Assembly (NCBI GenBank): GCA_903844735.1
Contig: CAIMUX010000126.1
Span: 1-47,744, forward strand
Length of the DNA: 47,744 bases
Source of the DNA: Candidatus Eiseniibacteriota bacterium
Lineage (GTDB): Bacteria; Eisenbacteria; RBG-16-71-46; CAIMUX01
Direction of reading: 5' to 3'
The stretch's first letter is position 1, and each line of letters begins with the position of its first letter. The notes under the pieces are model-generated. The model was not told the DNA's origin, made no database searches, and worked only from the letters and a program-made list of their open reading frames with translations. The translations under genes were made by a program, and so were the position numbers. Shown here in pieces: positions 8,271 through 17,770 of this stretch.

Positions 8271-8471
8271 TTGCCAGGGATTCGCGTTAAAGACAACGAG
8301 TCGTTCGAGAGCGCGCTTCGTCGCTTCAAGAAGAAGTGCGAGAAGGCCGGGGTCATCTCGGACCTTCGGAAGCATCAGCACTTCGAGAAGCCGAGCGAAA
8401 CACGGAAGCGGAAGGAAAACGCCGCTCGCCGAAAGATGCAGGCACTGCAGCGCGCGCAGCAGGGCACGTGA
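8271..8471 (+). CDS. rpsU: 30S ribosomal protein bS21
   Basis: A 66-residue basic protein matching bS21: it starts [20 protein letters not shown] and continues [20 protein letters not shown], ending in Lys/Arg/Ala-rich sequence. bS21 binds the 3' part of 16S rRNA near the anti-Shine-Dalgarno region and helps initiation. The start is a TTG: GAGGGGG at 8255-8261 lies nine bases before TTG 8271, and family members begin MPGIxV. An upstream TTG at 8262 would be too close to the ribosome site. It is the first gene of the macromolecular-synthesis cluster. Confidence 0.93.
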   Translation: MPGIRVKDNESFESALRRFKKKCEKAGVISDLRKHQHFEKPSETRKRKENAARRKMQALQRAQQGT

Positions 8472-8532
8472 TCGGCATGGCTTCGCGGACCCGCCCCTGG
8501 GCGCCCACGCGAGGCGAGGGTAACGCCGCCAT

Positions 8533-10980
8533 TTGAACGCCCACGCTCTGGAGGTACTTGAGTTCGAGAAGGTCCGCCGGATGCTCATCCGGTGGACCTT
8601 CTCCATCCCCGGCCGGGAACGGGCCGAGGCACTCCGCCCTGACCTCGACCACGCGCAGGTTCTCCGTTCGCAGGCGAGGATTGCCGAGTGGCGCCGCCTC
8701 GAGCTCAAGGGCTCTGCGCCGGGCGTGGCGGAGGTAGGCGATTTGCGCCCGCTTCTCGTGCGCCTACGCCGGAGTGAGGGCTCTCTCGAGGGCCGTGAAC
8801 TCACGCTGTTCCTCCCGTTCCTGGATCACGTGCGGCGGCTGCGCTCGCTGTGGGATGAGGCGGTGGGCACTCTGAACCTGCCCGCACTCTCTGAAGTTCT
8901 TCGCGAAGTGGGTGACTTCGCCACGCCCCGCGCGAGGCTGGCCCGCTCGCTCTCCCCGTCGGGAGAACTCCTCGATACCGCCAGCCCGGAGCTGGCGCGC
9001 ATCCGGCGCGAGCTGTTCGAGTCCCGGGCCAGATGCGCCGACCTGCTCGAGGGGATGCGCTTGCGCCTTCGCGATGATCGCGAGGACACCTTTGTCACGC
9101 TGCGCGAGGGGCGCTATGTCCTTTCGGTGCGCTCTCACCACCGAGCGGTTTTCCCCGGGCTGATCCACGGCCACTCGCAGAGCGGCCAGTCGGTTCTCCT
9201 GGAGCCGTTGGAGGCGGTGGAGGCGAACAACCGCGTTGCCGATGCGCGCGAGGATGAGCACTTCGAGGAAGCGCGGATCCTCCGCGAGTTGACCGACCTC
9301 TTGCGCGAGCACGCCGAGGAGTTGGACTGTGCCTTCGGCGTGGTGGGAGAACTCGATCTGGTGCGCGCGGCCACCCGTCTCGCTCTCGATCAACGCGCCG
9401 AGGCGCCGACGCTGAATGGGAACGGGCGGCTCCGCGTGGTGCGTGGCCGCCACCCACTCCTCGCCGAGGCGGAGATCCGTGGCGGGGCGAAGGTGGTTCC
9501 GCTCGATCTCGACATGAATACCGGCGAACCCGTTCTTCTCGTCTCCGGTCCGAACATGGGCGGGAAGACGGTGGCTCTGAAGACGGTCGGGTTGCTTGTC
9601 CTCATGGCGCGCGCCGGGCTCTTCGTCCCCGCCGCCGATGGCACCGATCTGCCCCTGGTGGACGAGGTCTTCGTCGATCTCGGCGACGAACAGTCGATCG
9701 AAGGGGACCTCTCCACCTTCGCCGGACATCTGCGAAACATCGGGGAGATGTGGGAGAAGGCGGGCGGAACCTCGCTGGTGATCCTCGACGAGTTGGGAGG
9801 CGGCACCGACCCCGAAGAAGGGGCTGCCTTGGGCATGGCGCTGATCGAGGGGCTGGCCGCGCGGGGGACCCTCACGCTGGCTACCACACACCTGACGGCG
9901 GTCAAGCTTTTCGTCTCGGATCGGGCCGGGATGCGCAACGGTGCGATGGAGTTTGACCCGCTGGCCATGACGCCGCGGTTCCGCCTCGTGATCGGCGAAC
10001 CCGGAACGAGCCGGGCCTTCGACATCGCCCGAAGGATCCTGCCGCGTCTCGACCTGCTCGATCGAGCCGAACGGTACCGGTCGCCGCTCCTGGTGCAGAT
10101 GGAGGAGCTGTTCGGGAGGATCGATGCTGAGCGGGTCCGGATCGAGGCCGAGCGCCGGAAGCTGGAGGAAGAGCGGGAGCGGATGCGCGAGGCGGCCGAG
10201 CGCCGGGATCGCCAGGCGACTCGTCTCCGCGAGCGGCTGGAAAAGCTGAAGACCGAGCGTCGGGCGGCCGCGGGGCGCGTCTACGACGAGGCGCAGGCCT
10301 TCGTAAAAAACTTGAAAGAATCGCTGGAACTTCGTGCACTCGAACCTGTTCAGGCTGTCTTGCCGGAGATCAGAAAGATCGAACGCGAGATAGCCCAGAA
10401 GATCGCGCAGGTGCGACGAACTCCGATGGTGGATCCCCACGGGCGCCGACTCCCGGAGGAGAGAATTCGTCCCGGGGAGGATGCATGGATTCCCCGCCTC
10501 CGAGCGATCGCGCGCATCGAACGGACGTCCGGCGATCGGACCTGGGTCGACTGGCAGGGGCGCCGCTTCGAGGTTTCTCGATCCGAACTGGAGGAGCCTC
10601 CGTGTGACCGTGGCCGCGGTCCCGAGATCCACCGCAGTCCCGAGATCGGCCGCGGTACGGAGATCGGCCGCCGTGGGGAGCCGACCCGCACCGTCGGGAT
10701 GCTGGACGAAGCTCCGACCGAGCCGATGGGCCGCGAACTAGATCTCCGCGGCTGCCGCGCGGAGGAGGCGCTCCGGATGCTCGACGCCTATCTCGACAAA
10801 GCATCGCTGCAGCGCCTTGACCAGGTACGCATCGTCCACGGGAAGGGTACCGGGGTCTTGAAGCGCGAGGTTGAGAAACACCTGCGAGGGCATCCCCTCG
10901 TCTCCTCTTTCCGTACCGGTGAAGTGGCGGAAGGGAGCTGGGGAGTCACCGTGGCGAACCTCGGGCCCGCGCCGTCGTAG
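8533..10980 (+). CDS. mutS2: Endonuclease MutS2
   Basis: An 815-residue MutS2 protein. Order: N-terminal clamp and lever region, ATPase with Walker A SGPNMGGKT (residues 338-346), Walker B LVILDELGGGTDPEEG, a long Glu/Arg coiled coil (about 525-600), a KOW-like segment, and a C-terminal Smr nuclease domain starting DLRGCRAEEALRM (737) with VRIVHGKGTGVLK. MutS2 lacks the mismatch-recognition domain; in characterised species it suppresses recombination or acts on collided ribosomes. The linker before Smr carries a short repeat of the PEIGR type (residues about 694-718). The start is a TTG at 8533, with GAGGG 12 bases before it. It lies between rpsU and dnaG, where most bacteria have no gene. 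Confidence 0.95.
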   Translation: MNAHALEVLEFEKVRRMLIRWTFSIPGRERAEALRPDLDHAQVLRSQARIAEWRRLELKGSAPGVAEVGDLRPLLVRLRRSEGSLEGRELTLFLPFLDHVRRLRSLWDEAVGTLNLPALSEVLREVGDFATPRARLARSLSPSGELLDTASPELARIRRELFESRARCADLLEGMRLRLRDDREDTFVTLREGRYVLSVRSHHRAVFPGLIHGHSQSGQSVLLEPLEAVEANNRVADAREDEHFEEARILRELTDLLREHAEELDCAFGVVGELDLVRAATRLALDQRAEAPTLNGNGRLRVVRGRHPLLAEAEIRGGAKVVPLDLDMNTGEPVLLVSGPNMGGKTVALKTVGLLVLMARAGLFVPAADGTDLPLVDEVFVDLGDEQSIEGDLSTFAGHLRNIGEMWEKAGGTSLVILDELGGGTDPEEGAALGMALIEGLAARGTLTLATTHLTAVKLFVSDRAGMRNGAMEFDPLAMTPRFRLVIGEPGTSRAFDIARRILPRLDLLDRAERYRSPLLVQMEELFGRIDAERVRIEAERRKLEEERERMREAAERRDRQATRLRERLEKLKTERRAAAGRVYDEAQAFVKNLKESLELRALEPVQAVLPEIRKIEREIAQKIAQVRRTPMVDPHGRRLPEERIRPGEDAWIPRLRAIARIERTSGDRTWVDWQGRRFEVSRSELEEPPCDRGRGPEIHRSPEIGRGTEIGRRGEPTRTVGMLDEAPTEPMGRELDLRGCRAEEALRMLDAYLDKASLQRLDQVRIVHGKGTGVLKREVEKHLRGHPLVSSFRTGEVAEGSWGVTVANLGPAPS

Positions 10981-10993
10981 GCCTCGGGCGGGT

Positions 10994-11080
10994 CAGGAGC
11001 CCGAAGTCAGAAGACAGTAGCTAAGTGGACGGAAGTCAGGATTCAGGAGCGCGAAGCGCGAAGTCCGAAGCCCAGAGGTA
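10994..11080 (+). repeat. GAAGTC-rich degenerate intergenic element, copy 1
   Basis: The 103-bp mutS2-dnaG gap is built from variants of GAAGTC, AGAAG, GCGAAG and CCGAAGCC. Similar purine-rich sequence recurs at 25218, 30041 and 32876, so it looks like an intergenic family and not chance composition. Confidence 0.55.
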
Positions 11081-11083
11081 TCG

Positions 11084-12976
11084 ATGCCGGTCGGTGGAAG
11101 TGATCCCTTCGTGGAGCGGGTGCGGGAGGCGAGCGATATCGTTGCCGTCGTGGGCGAGTACGTCGCCCTCCGCAAGGCCGGCGCGCGCCTCGCGGGTCTC
11201 TGCCCCTTCCACCGGGAGAAGACAGCGTCTTTCTACGTGAACCCGTCGATGCAGGCGTTTCACTGCTTCGGCTGCGGGGCCGGGGGGGATGTGTTCACGT
11301 TTCTCATGCAGCACGAGAAGATGACCTTTCCCGAGGCGGTGCGGCACCTTGCCACGCGGGCGGGGGTTCCGCTTCCGGACAAACGTGGACAGGGCTCCGA
11401 TTCGCTGGAGCGGATTCGGGAGACCCTCCGGATGGCGCGCGCTTGGTTCCGGTCCCAGATCGAGGGGCCGGAAGGGGTTGAGGCACGCACCTACCTCGAC
11501 GCGCGTGGTATCCTCCCGGCCACGCGCGAGGCGTACGGCCTGGGCTTCGTGCCGGAGAGCTGGGACGGGCTGCTGCGCCACGCGCGTGCGGTCGCCTCGG
11601 AACGGGCGCTCATTGAGGCAGGGCTGGCTGTGGAGTCGGAGAGCGGGCGCATCTACGACCGCTTTCGGCACCGCGTGATGATTCCGATCGAGACGGCGGG
11701 CGCATCACCGCTCGGCTTTGGCGGCCGTGCCCTCGGCGACACCGAGCCGAAGTACCTGAACTCCCCCGAGACGCCGGTCTATCACAAAGGGGCGGTCCTC
11801 TACGGCACGGGACCCGCCCGCGAGGGGACCCGATCCGAAGGACGCGTGGTGGTAGTCGAGGGCTACTTCGATGTCATCGGCCTCGCGCAAGGGGGAATAC
11901 CCGGTGTGGTTGGGACCTGCGGCACGGCGCTCACGCCCGAGCAGGCCATGCAACTGAAGCGCCTGTCCGACCGGGTGGTGTTGGTCTTCGACGGCGACGA
12001 GGCGGGTCTGCGGGCCGCACTGCGCGCTCTCCCGGTGCTGGTGGGGCCCGTCTCTGATGTGCGGGTGCTCCTGCCACCACCAGGGAAAGATCCGGACCTC
12101 TGGGTTCGCGAGGACGGGGCCGACGCGGTGCGTGCTGCCCTCGATCGAGCCCGATCGCCGCTTGCCTTTCTGGAGGACCTTGTCACCGCCAGGGTTCTGT
12201 CGCGGCGCGAGGCGGCGGGGCGCGCCGCCGATCTGGCCGCGCTGATTGCCGACCCGATCAGTCGGGACCTCTGGGTGCAGGAGGCTGCCGGCCGCTATGG
12301 GGTGAGTGCCGACGCGTTCACCCAGGCGGTCCGGGGTCGTCTGGCGCGACTTCCGAGCGCCGCGGCCGCACCGGACGTGATCGGCAGCGGCCCTTCCTCC
12401 CGTTCCCGCGGAGAGCCGGCCGGGCGGGTTGTCGATCCGGGTGGGACCGGCGCAGACGGAATGGGTCCCCGGGGATCGAGTCGGGGAACCGACGCCGCCG
12501 TATTCACCGACGCTCTGGAACGCGAGTGCCTGCGTACCGCGCTCGCCCGGCCCGAGTGGGCGAGCACGCTTGCCACGGCGGTCGGGGAGGCCGGGGTCTT
12601 CGCGTCGCGGCTGGGGACACTCCTGGGCTGGATCGCAGAGGCGGCAGCCGAGTCAGGAGGGCGAACTCCTGGGACTGTCCTCGCTTGCACGATTCAGGCC
12701 CATCCGGGGGCGACAGGCCTGACCGCGTTTGGGATGGAGATCGGCGGAGACCCGGAGGAACCGGATGCCCTCCTCCCACGGATCCAGCTTCGCGGGCTGC
12801 GCCGGCGAATGGAGGAGCTGAACGCGTTGATCCGCCGCTCCGAGGAAGACGGGAACCGCGAGTCGTTGGACCGGTTCCTCCGGGAGCGCCAGGCGCTGGC
12901 CGCGGAACGGGCCAGACTCGATGGCCTGGCTTCAGGAAGGGCCCCTGCCCCCGAGGACCCGAGGAAGAACCCCTAA
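11084..12976 (+). CDS. dnaG: DNA primase DnaG
   Basis: A 630-residue primase that makes RNA primers for replication. The N-terminal CHC2 zinc finger is complete (Cys40, His43, Cys61, Cys64, in CPFHREKTASF and CFGCGAGG). The RNA polymerase domain includes YGLGFVPESWDGL and a TOPRIM fold with VVVVEGYFDV (Glu259) and LVFDGDEAG (Asp303, Asp305). A Gly/Ser/Arg-rich linker (about 450-480) precedes the DnaB-binding helicase-interaction domain. Start ATG 11084 follows AGAGG. It is placed upstream of rpoD as in the classical macromolecular-synthesis operon, with 100 bp between. Confidence 0.95.
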   Translation: MPVGGSDPFVERVREASDIVAVVGEYVALRKAGARLAGLCPFHREKTASFYVNPSMQAFHCFGCGAGGDVFTFLMQHEKMTFPEAVRHLATRAGVPLPDKRGQGSDSLERIRETLRMARAWFRSQIEGPEGVEARTYLDARGILPATREAYGLGFVPESWDGLLRHARAVASERALIEAGLAVESESGRIYDRFRHRVMIPIETAGASPLGFGGRALGDTEPKYLNSPETPVYHKGAVLYGTGPAREGTRSEGRVVVVEGYFDVIGLAQGGIPGVVGTCGTALTPEQAMQLKRLSDRVVLVFDGDEAGLRAALRALPVLVGPVSDVRVLLPPPGKDPDLWVREDGADAVRAALDRARSPLAFLEDLVTARVLSRREAAGRAADLAALIADPISRDLWVQEAAGRYGVSADAFTQAVRGRLARLPSAAAAPDVIGSGPSSRSRGEPAGRVVDPGGTGADGMGPRGSSRGTDAAVFTDALERECLRTALARPEWASTLATAVGEAGVFASRLGTLLGWIAEAAAESGGRTPGTVLACTIQAHPGATGLTAFGMEIGGDPEEPDALLPRIQLRGLRRRMEELNALIRRSEEDGNRESLDRFLRERQALAAERARLDGLASGRAPAPEDPRKNP

Positions 12977-13076
12977 AGATAGACGCAGGGAAGAGAAAAC
13001 GTCTTGAAGATACTGGACAGCAATGGTATCGGTCACGTAACCTCCCCCAATGCCTCAGAAAGGAGAACTCCCCCGC

Positions 13077-14924
13077 ATGAAGGCCAAGCCAAAGGGGAAT
13101 TCCCTGCAGGAGCTGAAGGAGCTTGCCGTTCGCCAAGGGTTCGTCACGTACGACCAGGTGGACAACTCCATCGACCACGCGCTCGAGAGCGAAGTCATGG
13201 TGGGGCAGATGGACGAGGCCTTCCGTCTCCTGCAGGAGCTCAATGTTCCCTGGTTTGAGACCGAGGAGGAGGCCTACCGCACCCAGAAAGCGTTGCGCGC
13301 CCCCGAAGAGAAAAAGAAAGAGATCAAGCCGGTCGCGCAGCCGGCGGTTCGCTACGACGATCCGGTGCGGATGTACCTCCGCGAGATGGGGCGCGTGCCG
13401 CTGCTCAACCGTGATGGCGAGGTGGTGATCGCCAAGCGGATCGAGTCGGCCGAAGTCGCCGTCATCGGCGCCATGTTCGTCACGCCGCTGGCCATCCACG
13501 AGCTGCACCAGACCGCCGAGAAGCTGAAGGTGGGCAAGTGCAAGTTCGAGGAGATCATCCAGGTAGACCTCGCCAATTGGAACGGGGAGTTTTCGGCGCT
13601 CTCGGAGAGGAAGCGGGTCGCCGCCGCGGTGCGAAGGATCCTCACCCTGCACGGTGACTACGGGAAGGCCCTCGGCGGTGCCGTGCGGCGGGTGGGTGAG
13701 GCGAAGCGGCGGCAACAGCAGGCCGCGGTCGAGAAGACGCAGGGAAAGCTCGTGGCCGAGGTCCAGAAGCTGGGGATCAATCCGAAGCTGGTGGAGAAGA
13801 TCAGCCTGCGTCTGAAGCGCGAGCTCGAGCGGTTGACAGAGGCTGACGCCCAGGCGCGCCGGCTCGAGAACGAGCAGGCCGTCCTGGAGGCGGAACAGGC
13901 GCAGCTTGTCTTGGTGGCCGACGCCGCAAAAAAGAAAGCCTCTTCCCGCGCCACCGGTACCTCCGCCGCCGTCACTACCACGACCGCGAAGAAGAACGCC
14001 GCCACGCGTGCAGCGGCCGCCGGCGTAGTCAGTCAGGCCAGGGTCAGGGACTTGCAGGAACGGGCGACGGCGATCTCCCGCGAGGCCAAGTCGGAGCGAC
14101 GGAAGATCCGCCGTACCGAAGAAGATATCAAGATGACGCAGGCCCAACTCGTGGATGTGGTGGACCGGATCCGTCGCAGTGAGCAGGAACGGGACCAAGC
14201 CAAACGGGAGATGATCGAGGCCAACGTCCGTCTCGTGATCTCGATCGCCAAGCGCTACACGAACCGTGGACTCGAGTTCCTCGACCTCATCCAGGAGGGG
14301 AACTCGGGGCTGATGCGGGCGGTCGACAAGTTCGACTATCGCAAGGGGTACAAGTTCTCCACCTACGCCACCTGGTGGATCCGGCAGGCCATTACCCGTG
14401 CCATCGCCGACCAGGCGCGAACCATCCGCGTTCCCGTGCATATGATCGAGGCGATCAACAAAGTGGTGCGGACCTCGCGCCGACTCCTGCAGGACCTTGG
14501 TCGCGAGCCGTCCGCCGACGAGATTGCCGACAAGCTCAAGATGCCGGTGGACAAGATCAAGATGGTCTTGAAGGCCGCGCAGGAACCGATCTCTCTGGAT
14601 CGCCCGATCGGAGAGGACGACGACAGCAATCTTGGCGACTTCATCGAAGACCAGAGCGTCGTCTCGCCGGCGCACTCGGCAACCTTCGCCATGCTGCGGG
14701 ACGAGGTCAACGAGGTGCTGGAGACACTGACCAAGCGTGAGGCTCGCGTTATCCGGCTGCGCTTCGGCCTGACCGAGGACGGTTGCCCGCGCACGCTTGA
14801 GGAGGTCGGGGCTCTCTTCAACGTCACTCGCGAGCGTATCCGACAGATCGAAGCCAAGGCGTTACGCAAGCTGCGCCACCCGACGCGTCGTCGCCGCCTG
14901 CGCACGTTCCTGGAGATGACATAG
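13077..14924 (+). CDS. rpoD: RNA polymerase primary sigma factor
   Basis: A 615-residue housekeeping sigma-70 factor. Region 1.1 is at the N-terminus ([19 protein letters not shown]), region 1.2 at [17 protein letters not shown], a long non-conserved region follows, then region 2 with [20 protein letters not shown] and [16 protein letters not shown], region 3, and region 4 ending [18 protein letters not shown]. The non-conserved part carries a Lys/Ala/Thr linker (residues about 281-318) that interrupts a coiled-coil segment. Start ATG 13077 follows AAGGAG eleven bases upstream; ATG 13050 is in frame but has no ribosome site. It ends the rpsU cluster. Confidence 0.96.
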   Translation: MKAKPKGNSLQELKELAVRQGFVTYDQVDNSIDHALESEVMVGQMDEAFRLLQELNVPWFETEEEAYRTQKALRAPEEKKKEIKPVAQPAVRYDDPVRMYLREMGRVPLLNRDGEVVIAKRIESAEVAVIGAMFVTPLAIHELHQTAEKLKVGKCKFEEIIQVDLANWNGEFSALSERKRVAAAVRRILTLHGDYGKALGGAVRRVGEAKRRQQQAAVEKTQGKLVAEVQKLGINPKLVEKISLRLKRELERLTEADAQARRLENEQAVLEAEQAQLVLVADAAKKKASSRATGTSAAVTTTTAKKNAATRAAAAGVVSQARVRDLQERATAISREAKSERRKIRRTEEDIKMTQAQLVDVVDRIRRSEQERDQAKREMIEANVRLVISIAKRYTNRGLEFLDLIQEGNSGLMRAVDKFDYRKGYKFSTYATWWIRQAITRAIADQARTIRVPVHMIEAINKVVRTSRRLLQDLGREPSADEIADKLKMPVDKIKMVLKAAQEPISLDRPIGEDDDSNLGDFIEDQSVVSPAHSATFAMLRDEVNEVLETLTKREARVIRLRFGLTEDGCPRTLEEVGALFNVTRERIRQIEAKALRKLRHPTRRRRLRTFLEMT

Positions 14925-14980
14925 CCGGCGGGCAACGAAGTGGAGCGGTCCGGATAGAGTGGGCGCTGCTCTCGTCGGGC

Positions 14981-15009
14981 TTGACCTTTGGTCGACGATT
15001 TGTTACCGT
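14981..15009 (+). promoter_or_regulatory. Candidate promoter for the tRNA pair
   Basis: TTGACC at 14981-14986, a 17-bp spacer and TACCGT at 15004-15009. The expected start near 15016 is about 20 bases before the first tRNA. The -10 box is weak. Confidence 0.45.
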
Positions 15010-15037
15010 CGCCCATCCGAGGCGCACTTGGTGGCAT

Positions 15038-15110
15038 GGGCCCATAGCTCAGGGGTTAGAGCGGCCGGCTCATAACCGGTTGGTCCTTGGTTCAAACCCA
15101 AGTGGGCCCA
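15038..15110 (+). tRNA. tRNA with CAT anticodon, probably tRNA-Ile2 (else elongator Met)
   Basis: A full cloverleaf can be folded: acceptor GGGCCCA pairs with TGGGCCC (15103-15109), D stem GCTC/GAGC, anticodon stem 15064-15068/15076-15080, loop CTCATAA with anticodon CAT at 15071-15073, T arm CTTGG-TTCAAAC-CCAAG. Discriminator is A15110 and CCA is not encoded. The acceptor does not have the unpaired first base of initiator tRNA. C4-G69 and C5-G68 pairs agree with what TilS is known to favour in tRNA-Ile2, so lysidine-modified Ile2 is preferred over elongator Met. Confidence 0.85.
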
Positions 15111-15171
15111 CGGGTGATGCGTTCGGCCGCCCGACCCGGCAGGGGGGCGGCGGACGCCGCAAGGATGATCA

Positions 15172-15247
15172 GGGCGGGTAGCTCAGTCGGTAGAGCATCG
15201 GCATCACAAGCCGGTGGTCGCAGGTTCAAGTCCTGTTCCGCCCACCA
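15172..15247 (+). tRNA. tRNA-Val (CAC)
   Basis: Acceptor GGGCGGG pairs with TCCGCCC (15237-15243), D stem GCTC/GAGC, anticodon loop ATCACAA giving CAC, T arm GCAGG-TTCAAGT-CCTGT, discriminator A15244 and an encoded CCA at 15245-15247. It lies 61 bases after the CAT tRNA, probably in the same transcript. Confidence 0.9.
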
Positions 15248-15253
15248 TCTGCT

Positions 15254-15272
15254 CCCCGGGGAAATCCCGGGG
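15254..15272 (+). other. G/C hairpin after tRNA-Val
   Basis: CCCCGGG (15254-15260) and CCCGGGG (15266-15272) form a perfect 7-bp stem around GAAAT. There is no T-tract, so it may serve 3'-end processing of the tRNA transcript and not termination. Confidence 0.4.
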
Positions 15273-15286
15273 ACGCGTTCCGGAAG

Positions 15287-15320
15287 ACGGAGGCGCCCAC
15301 CAGCCGGCGCCTCCGTTTTT
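15287..15320 (+). terminator. Rho-independent terminator
   Basis: ACGGAGGCGC (15287-15296) pairs perfectly with GCGCCTCCGT (15307-15316) around a 10-base loop and runs into TTTTT (15316-15320). This is the clearest intrinsic terminator in the window and should end the tRNA transcript. Confidence 0.9.
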
Positions 15321-15353
15321 GTCTGTGCGGCGCCTGAACAGAAGGGAAGATGA

Positions 15354-16061
15354 GTGAGCGAGGAGATCCGCATCCTGGTAGAGCTGAGCCGGGCCGACCT
15401 GGAGTGCTCTCGCCTGTCCGGCCGCACCGAGTCGATTCCGCGCGAGCTGGACAAGCACGAGGCTGAGCTGATGGTGCACGGTCGCGCTCTTGAAGTGCTG
15501 GAGCTGCATGCGGAGGATCTGCGCCGGGACCGGCGCGGGTTCGAGCGCGAGGTTGAGTCGACCAAGACGCGCCGCCGCGAGCTGGAGTTGCAGCAGTCCC
15601 GCATCAAGAACAACGCCGAGTTCCAGGCGATGTCCCACGAGGTGGAGGATCTCCGTCGGCGCGTGGCCGAGATTGAAGACCAGGCGCTGGCGAGCATGCA
15701 GGAAGAGGAGCAGGTCCAGACGGAGATCCGCCGTTTGCAGGATCTGTGCGCGCAGGAAGAGCGTCGACTGGGCGGTGTACGCGAGCGCCTGAACGAGGAG
15801 CTAGCCAGCTACCGGCAAGATCTGGAGGCATCGCGGCAGCGCCGCGATGGCCTGGTCTCTCAGCTCGACCCGCAGTTGCGCAGCCGCTACGAGCGGATCC
15901 GGCGAAGCAAGGGTGACATGGCGGTGGTCGGCATCGTGCAGGGCTCCTGCACCGGCTGCGGCTATCACCTGCCGGCCCAGCGCGTCCTCGAGCTGCAGCG
16001 GGCCGAGCGGATCATTGCCTGCGAGGGGTGCGGGCGGCTTCTCGTTTGGATCGGCGAGTAG
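15354..16061 (+). CDS. Coiled-coil protein with C4 zinc ribbon (DUF164 type)
   Basis: A 235-residue protein: residues 1-180 are nearly all Glu/Arg/Leu coiled coil, and the C-terminus has a zinc ribbon with Cys199 and Cys202 (SCTGCGYHLP) and Cys223 and Cys226 (ACEGCGRLL). This is the architecture of the widespread DUF164/C4-type zinc ribbon family, whose best studied relatives bind nucleic acids or act as regulators; no defined role can be given here. Start is GTG 15354 after GAAGGGAAG; the ATG at 15350 is in another frame. It follows the tRNA terminator and precedes the RNase P RNA gene. Confidence 0.85.
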   Translation: MSEEIRILVELSRADLECSRLSGRTESIPRELDKHEAELMVHGRALEVLELHAEDLRRDRRGFEREVESTKTRRRELELQQSRIKNNAEFQAMSHEVEDLRRRVAEIEDQALASMQEEEQVQTEIRRLQDLCAQEERRLGGVRERLNEELASYRQDLEASRQRRDGLVSQLDPQLRSRYERIRRSKGDMAVVGIVQGSCTGCGYHLPAQRVLELQRAERIIACEGCGRLLVWIGE

Positions 16062-16158
16062 AGTTCTCGCCTGCGGCGACGAGGCGGCCGGCCGGGAGCC
16101 GATCCGAGGCGGAATACCGTCGTCTTCCATCGCGAGAACGGGCTCCAGATGTCGGGAT

Positions 16159-16565
16159 CACGAAACGGGAGCGGGTGCGATCGTCGCGAGGGTACCGCGC
16201 GTTTCATCTCTGTATGAGGCGGGCGGGTCTTCGAGGAAAGTCCGGGCTCCGTTGGGCAGGGTGCCGGGTAACTCCCGGCGGGAGCAATCCCAGGGAAAGT
16301 GCCACAGAAAACAGACCGCCCCGGGCCTTCGCCGGGGTAAGGGTGAAACGGTGAGGTAAGAGCTCACCAGTGCCGGCGGCAACGCCGGCAGCTCGGCAAA
16401 CCCCACCCGGAGCAAGACCGAATAGGGGAGGAGAGGCTGCCCGCCTCGTTCGCACTCCCGGGTTGGTCGCTGGAGCCGTTCGGTAACGGACGGCCTAGAT
16501 AAATGACGATCCCGGGCCTCACGGTCCGGAACAGGACCCGGCTTACGGCCCGCTCTCGTTTCGTG
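16159..16565 (+). ncRNA. rnpB: RNase P RNA, bacterial type A
   Basis: The conserved core is present: GAGGAAAGTCCGGGCTCC, then GGGCAGGGTGCCGGGTAAC, AGGGTGAAACGGTGAGGTAAG, CCACCCGGAGCAAGACC with AATAGGGG, and CGGCCTAGATAAATGAC near the 3' end. The ends were set by helix P1: CACGAAACG...GAGCGGG (16159-16175) pairs with CCCGCTC...CGTTTCGTG (16549-16565) with one mismatch. The RNA is the catalytic part of the enzyme that trims tRNA 5' leaders. It lies 97 bp after the zinc-ribbon gene. Confidence 0.95.
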
Positions 16566-17158
16566 GTTCTGCCCTTGCTTCCTCGGCCGCTTCCGGCCTC
16601 GCTGGACCACCATGAAACCTGGGGATTTCATCTCTTGGTGCGTGCAGACGCGCGGAATCCGCGGCTCCTCTGTACTGCCGTCGATTGGTGACGTCCGACC
16701 TCGCGTTCTTGGCGCGAATCCTGACGCTCGCTCAGGTGCGCCATTATCCGGGCCCCGTATATGGACCGAATGGTGTCCGTCCGTTTGATCGTGCGGCGGT
16801 GCGCGCAGGATCCGAGCCCGAGGATCCGAGAGCAGCCCGGGACGTTGCAGGCGGCCGCCGATCGGATGCAGGCGGCATTCGACCGTCGGGTCACGGCCAG
16901 ACTCACGTGCGATCGCACCCGGGGGAACGGGAAGGCCGCCGGAGGCCGATTCGGCTTCTTGTAGGATCGGAGCACAACGGCGGGTGATCCCAGGCTTGTC
17001 TTCGTCGCGCGGGCCGGCGGCCATCCACCAGGCAAGTCAACGTGCCGCGAGTTCCCGGACCGGAATCGCTCCCGGTCGAGGTACAATATCCAGGAGTTTC
17101 CGGCAGCACCGGTCCTCCGCGTGGGGACGGGTATAAGGACTCCCACAGGAGGGCAGAC
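16566..17158. other. Intergenic region between rnpB and efp
   Basis: About 590 bases without a credible gene; short open frames have no family resemblance. It carries TACAAT at 17082-17087, a good -10 box that would start efp transcription near 17094 with a 65-base leader, though no matching -35 is seen. AGGAGG at 17147-17152 is the efp ribosome site. Confidence 0.5.
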
Positions 17159-17725
17159 GTGGCTACCACAGCCGATCTCCGCAACGGCATCGTCATCGAG
17201 TACAAGAACGATCTCTACAAGGTAGTGGATACGCAGCACGTGAAACCGGGCAAGGGGGGAGCGTTCGTCCGTGCGAAGCTCAAGAACCTGCGCACCGGGA
17301 AGGTCCTCGATGATACCTGGACCTCAGGCGCCACGATCGTCATCGTTGAGATCCGCAGCCGGCCCATCCAGTACCTGTATTCGGCCGGCACCGAATACCA
17401 CTTCATGGACACGGAGACCTATGAACAGATCGAGCTGCCTCAGGAGCTGCTCAAGCCATACCTTCCGTTCATGACGGAGAACATGGCCATGGAGCTTCTG
17501 GTCAGGGAGGACAACGAGAACACGATCGACGTTGCTTTTCCCACGTCCGTCGTCCTCGATGTGACCGAGGCGCACGATGCCGCGCGAGGGGACAGTGCCG
17601 GATCGGTGACCAAGCCGGTCAAGGTCGAGACAGGATACGAACTGCAGGTCCCGCCCTTCATCTCTCAGGGGGAAAGGATCCGGATCGACACGACGACCGG
17701 GAAGTATATCGAGCGGGTGAACTGA
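17159..17725 (+). CDS. efp: Translation elongation factor P
   Basis: A 188-residue EF-P, which enters the ribosome E site and relieves stalling at polyproline. The three beta-barrel domains are complete: the N-terminal KOW-like domain with the tip loop KPGKGGAF (Lys32 is the residue that is modified in many bacteria), a middle domain, and the C-terminal OB domain ending VPPFISQGERIRIDTTTGKY. The start is GTG 17159, six bases after a strong AGGAGG. The Lys tip suggests EpmA- or YmfI-like modification systems and not the Arg-rhamnose type. Confidence 0.95.
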   Translation: MATTADLRNGIVIEYKNDLYKVVDTQHVKPGKGGAFVRAKLKNLRTGKVLDDTWTSGATIVIVEIRSRPIQYLYSAGTEYHFMDTETYEQIELPQELLKPYLPFMTENMAMELLVREDNENTIDVAFPTSVVLDVTEAHDAARGDSAGSVTKPVKVETGYELQVPPFISQGERIRIDTTTGKYIERVN

Positions 17726-17770
17726 GACCCTTCGGCCGGGCGGCGCAGCCGGCGGCCGACGATCGCGCCT

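Noticed and set aside
8764-10632. Minus-strand frame of 622 codons
   Set aside because: Antisense to mutS2; no motif.
12504-14675. Minus-strand frame of 723 codons
   Set aside because: Antisense to dnaG and rpoD; its His/Leu/Arg-rich sequence is a shadow of sigma-factor codons.
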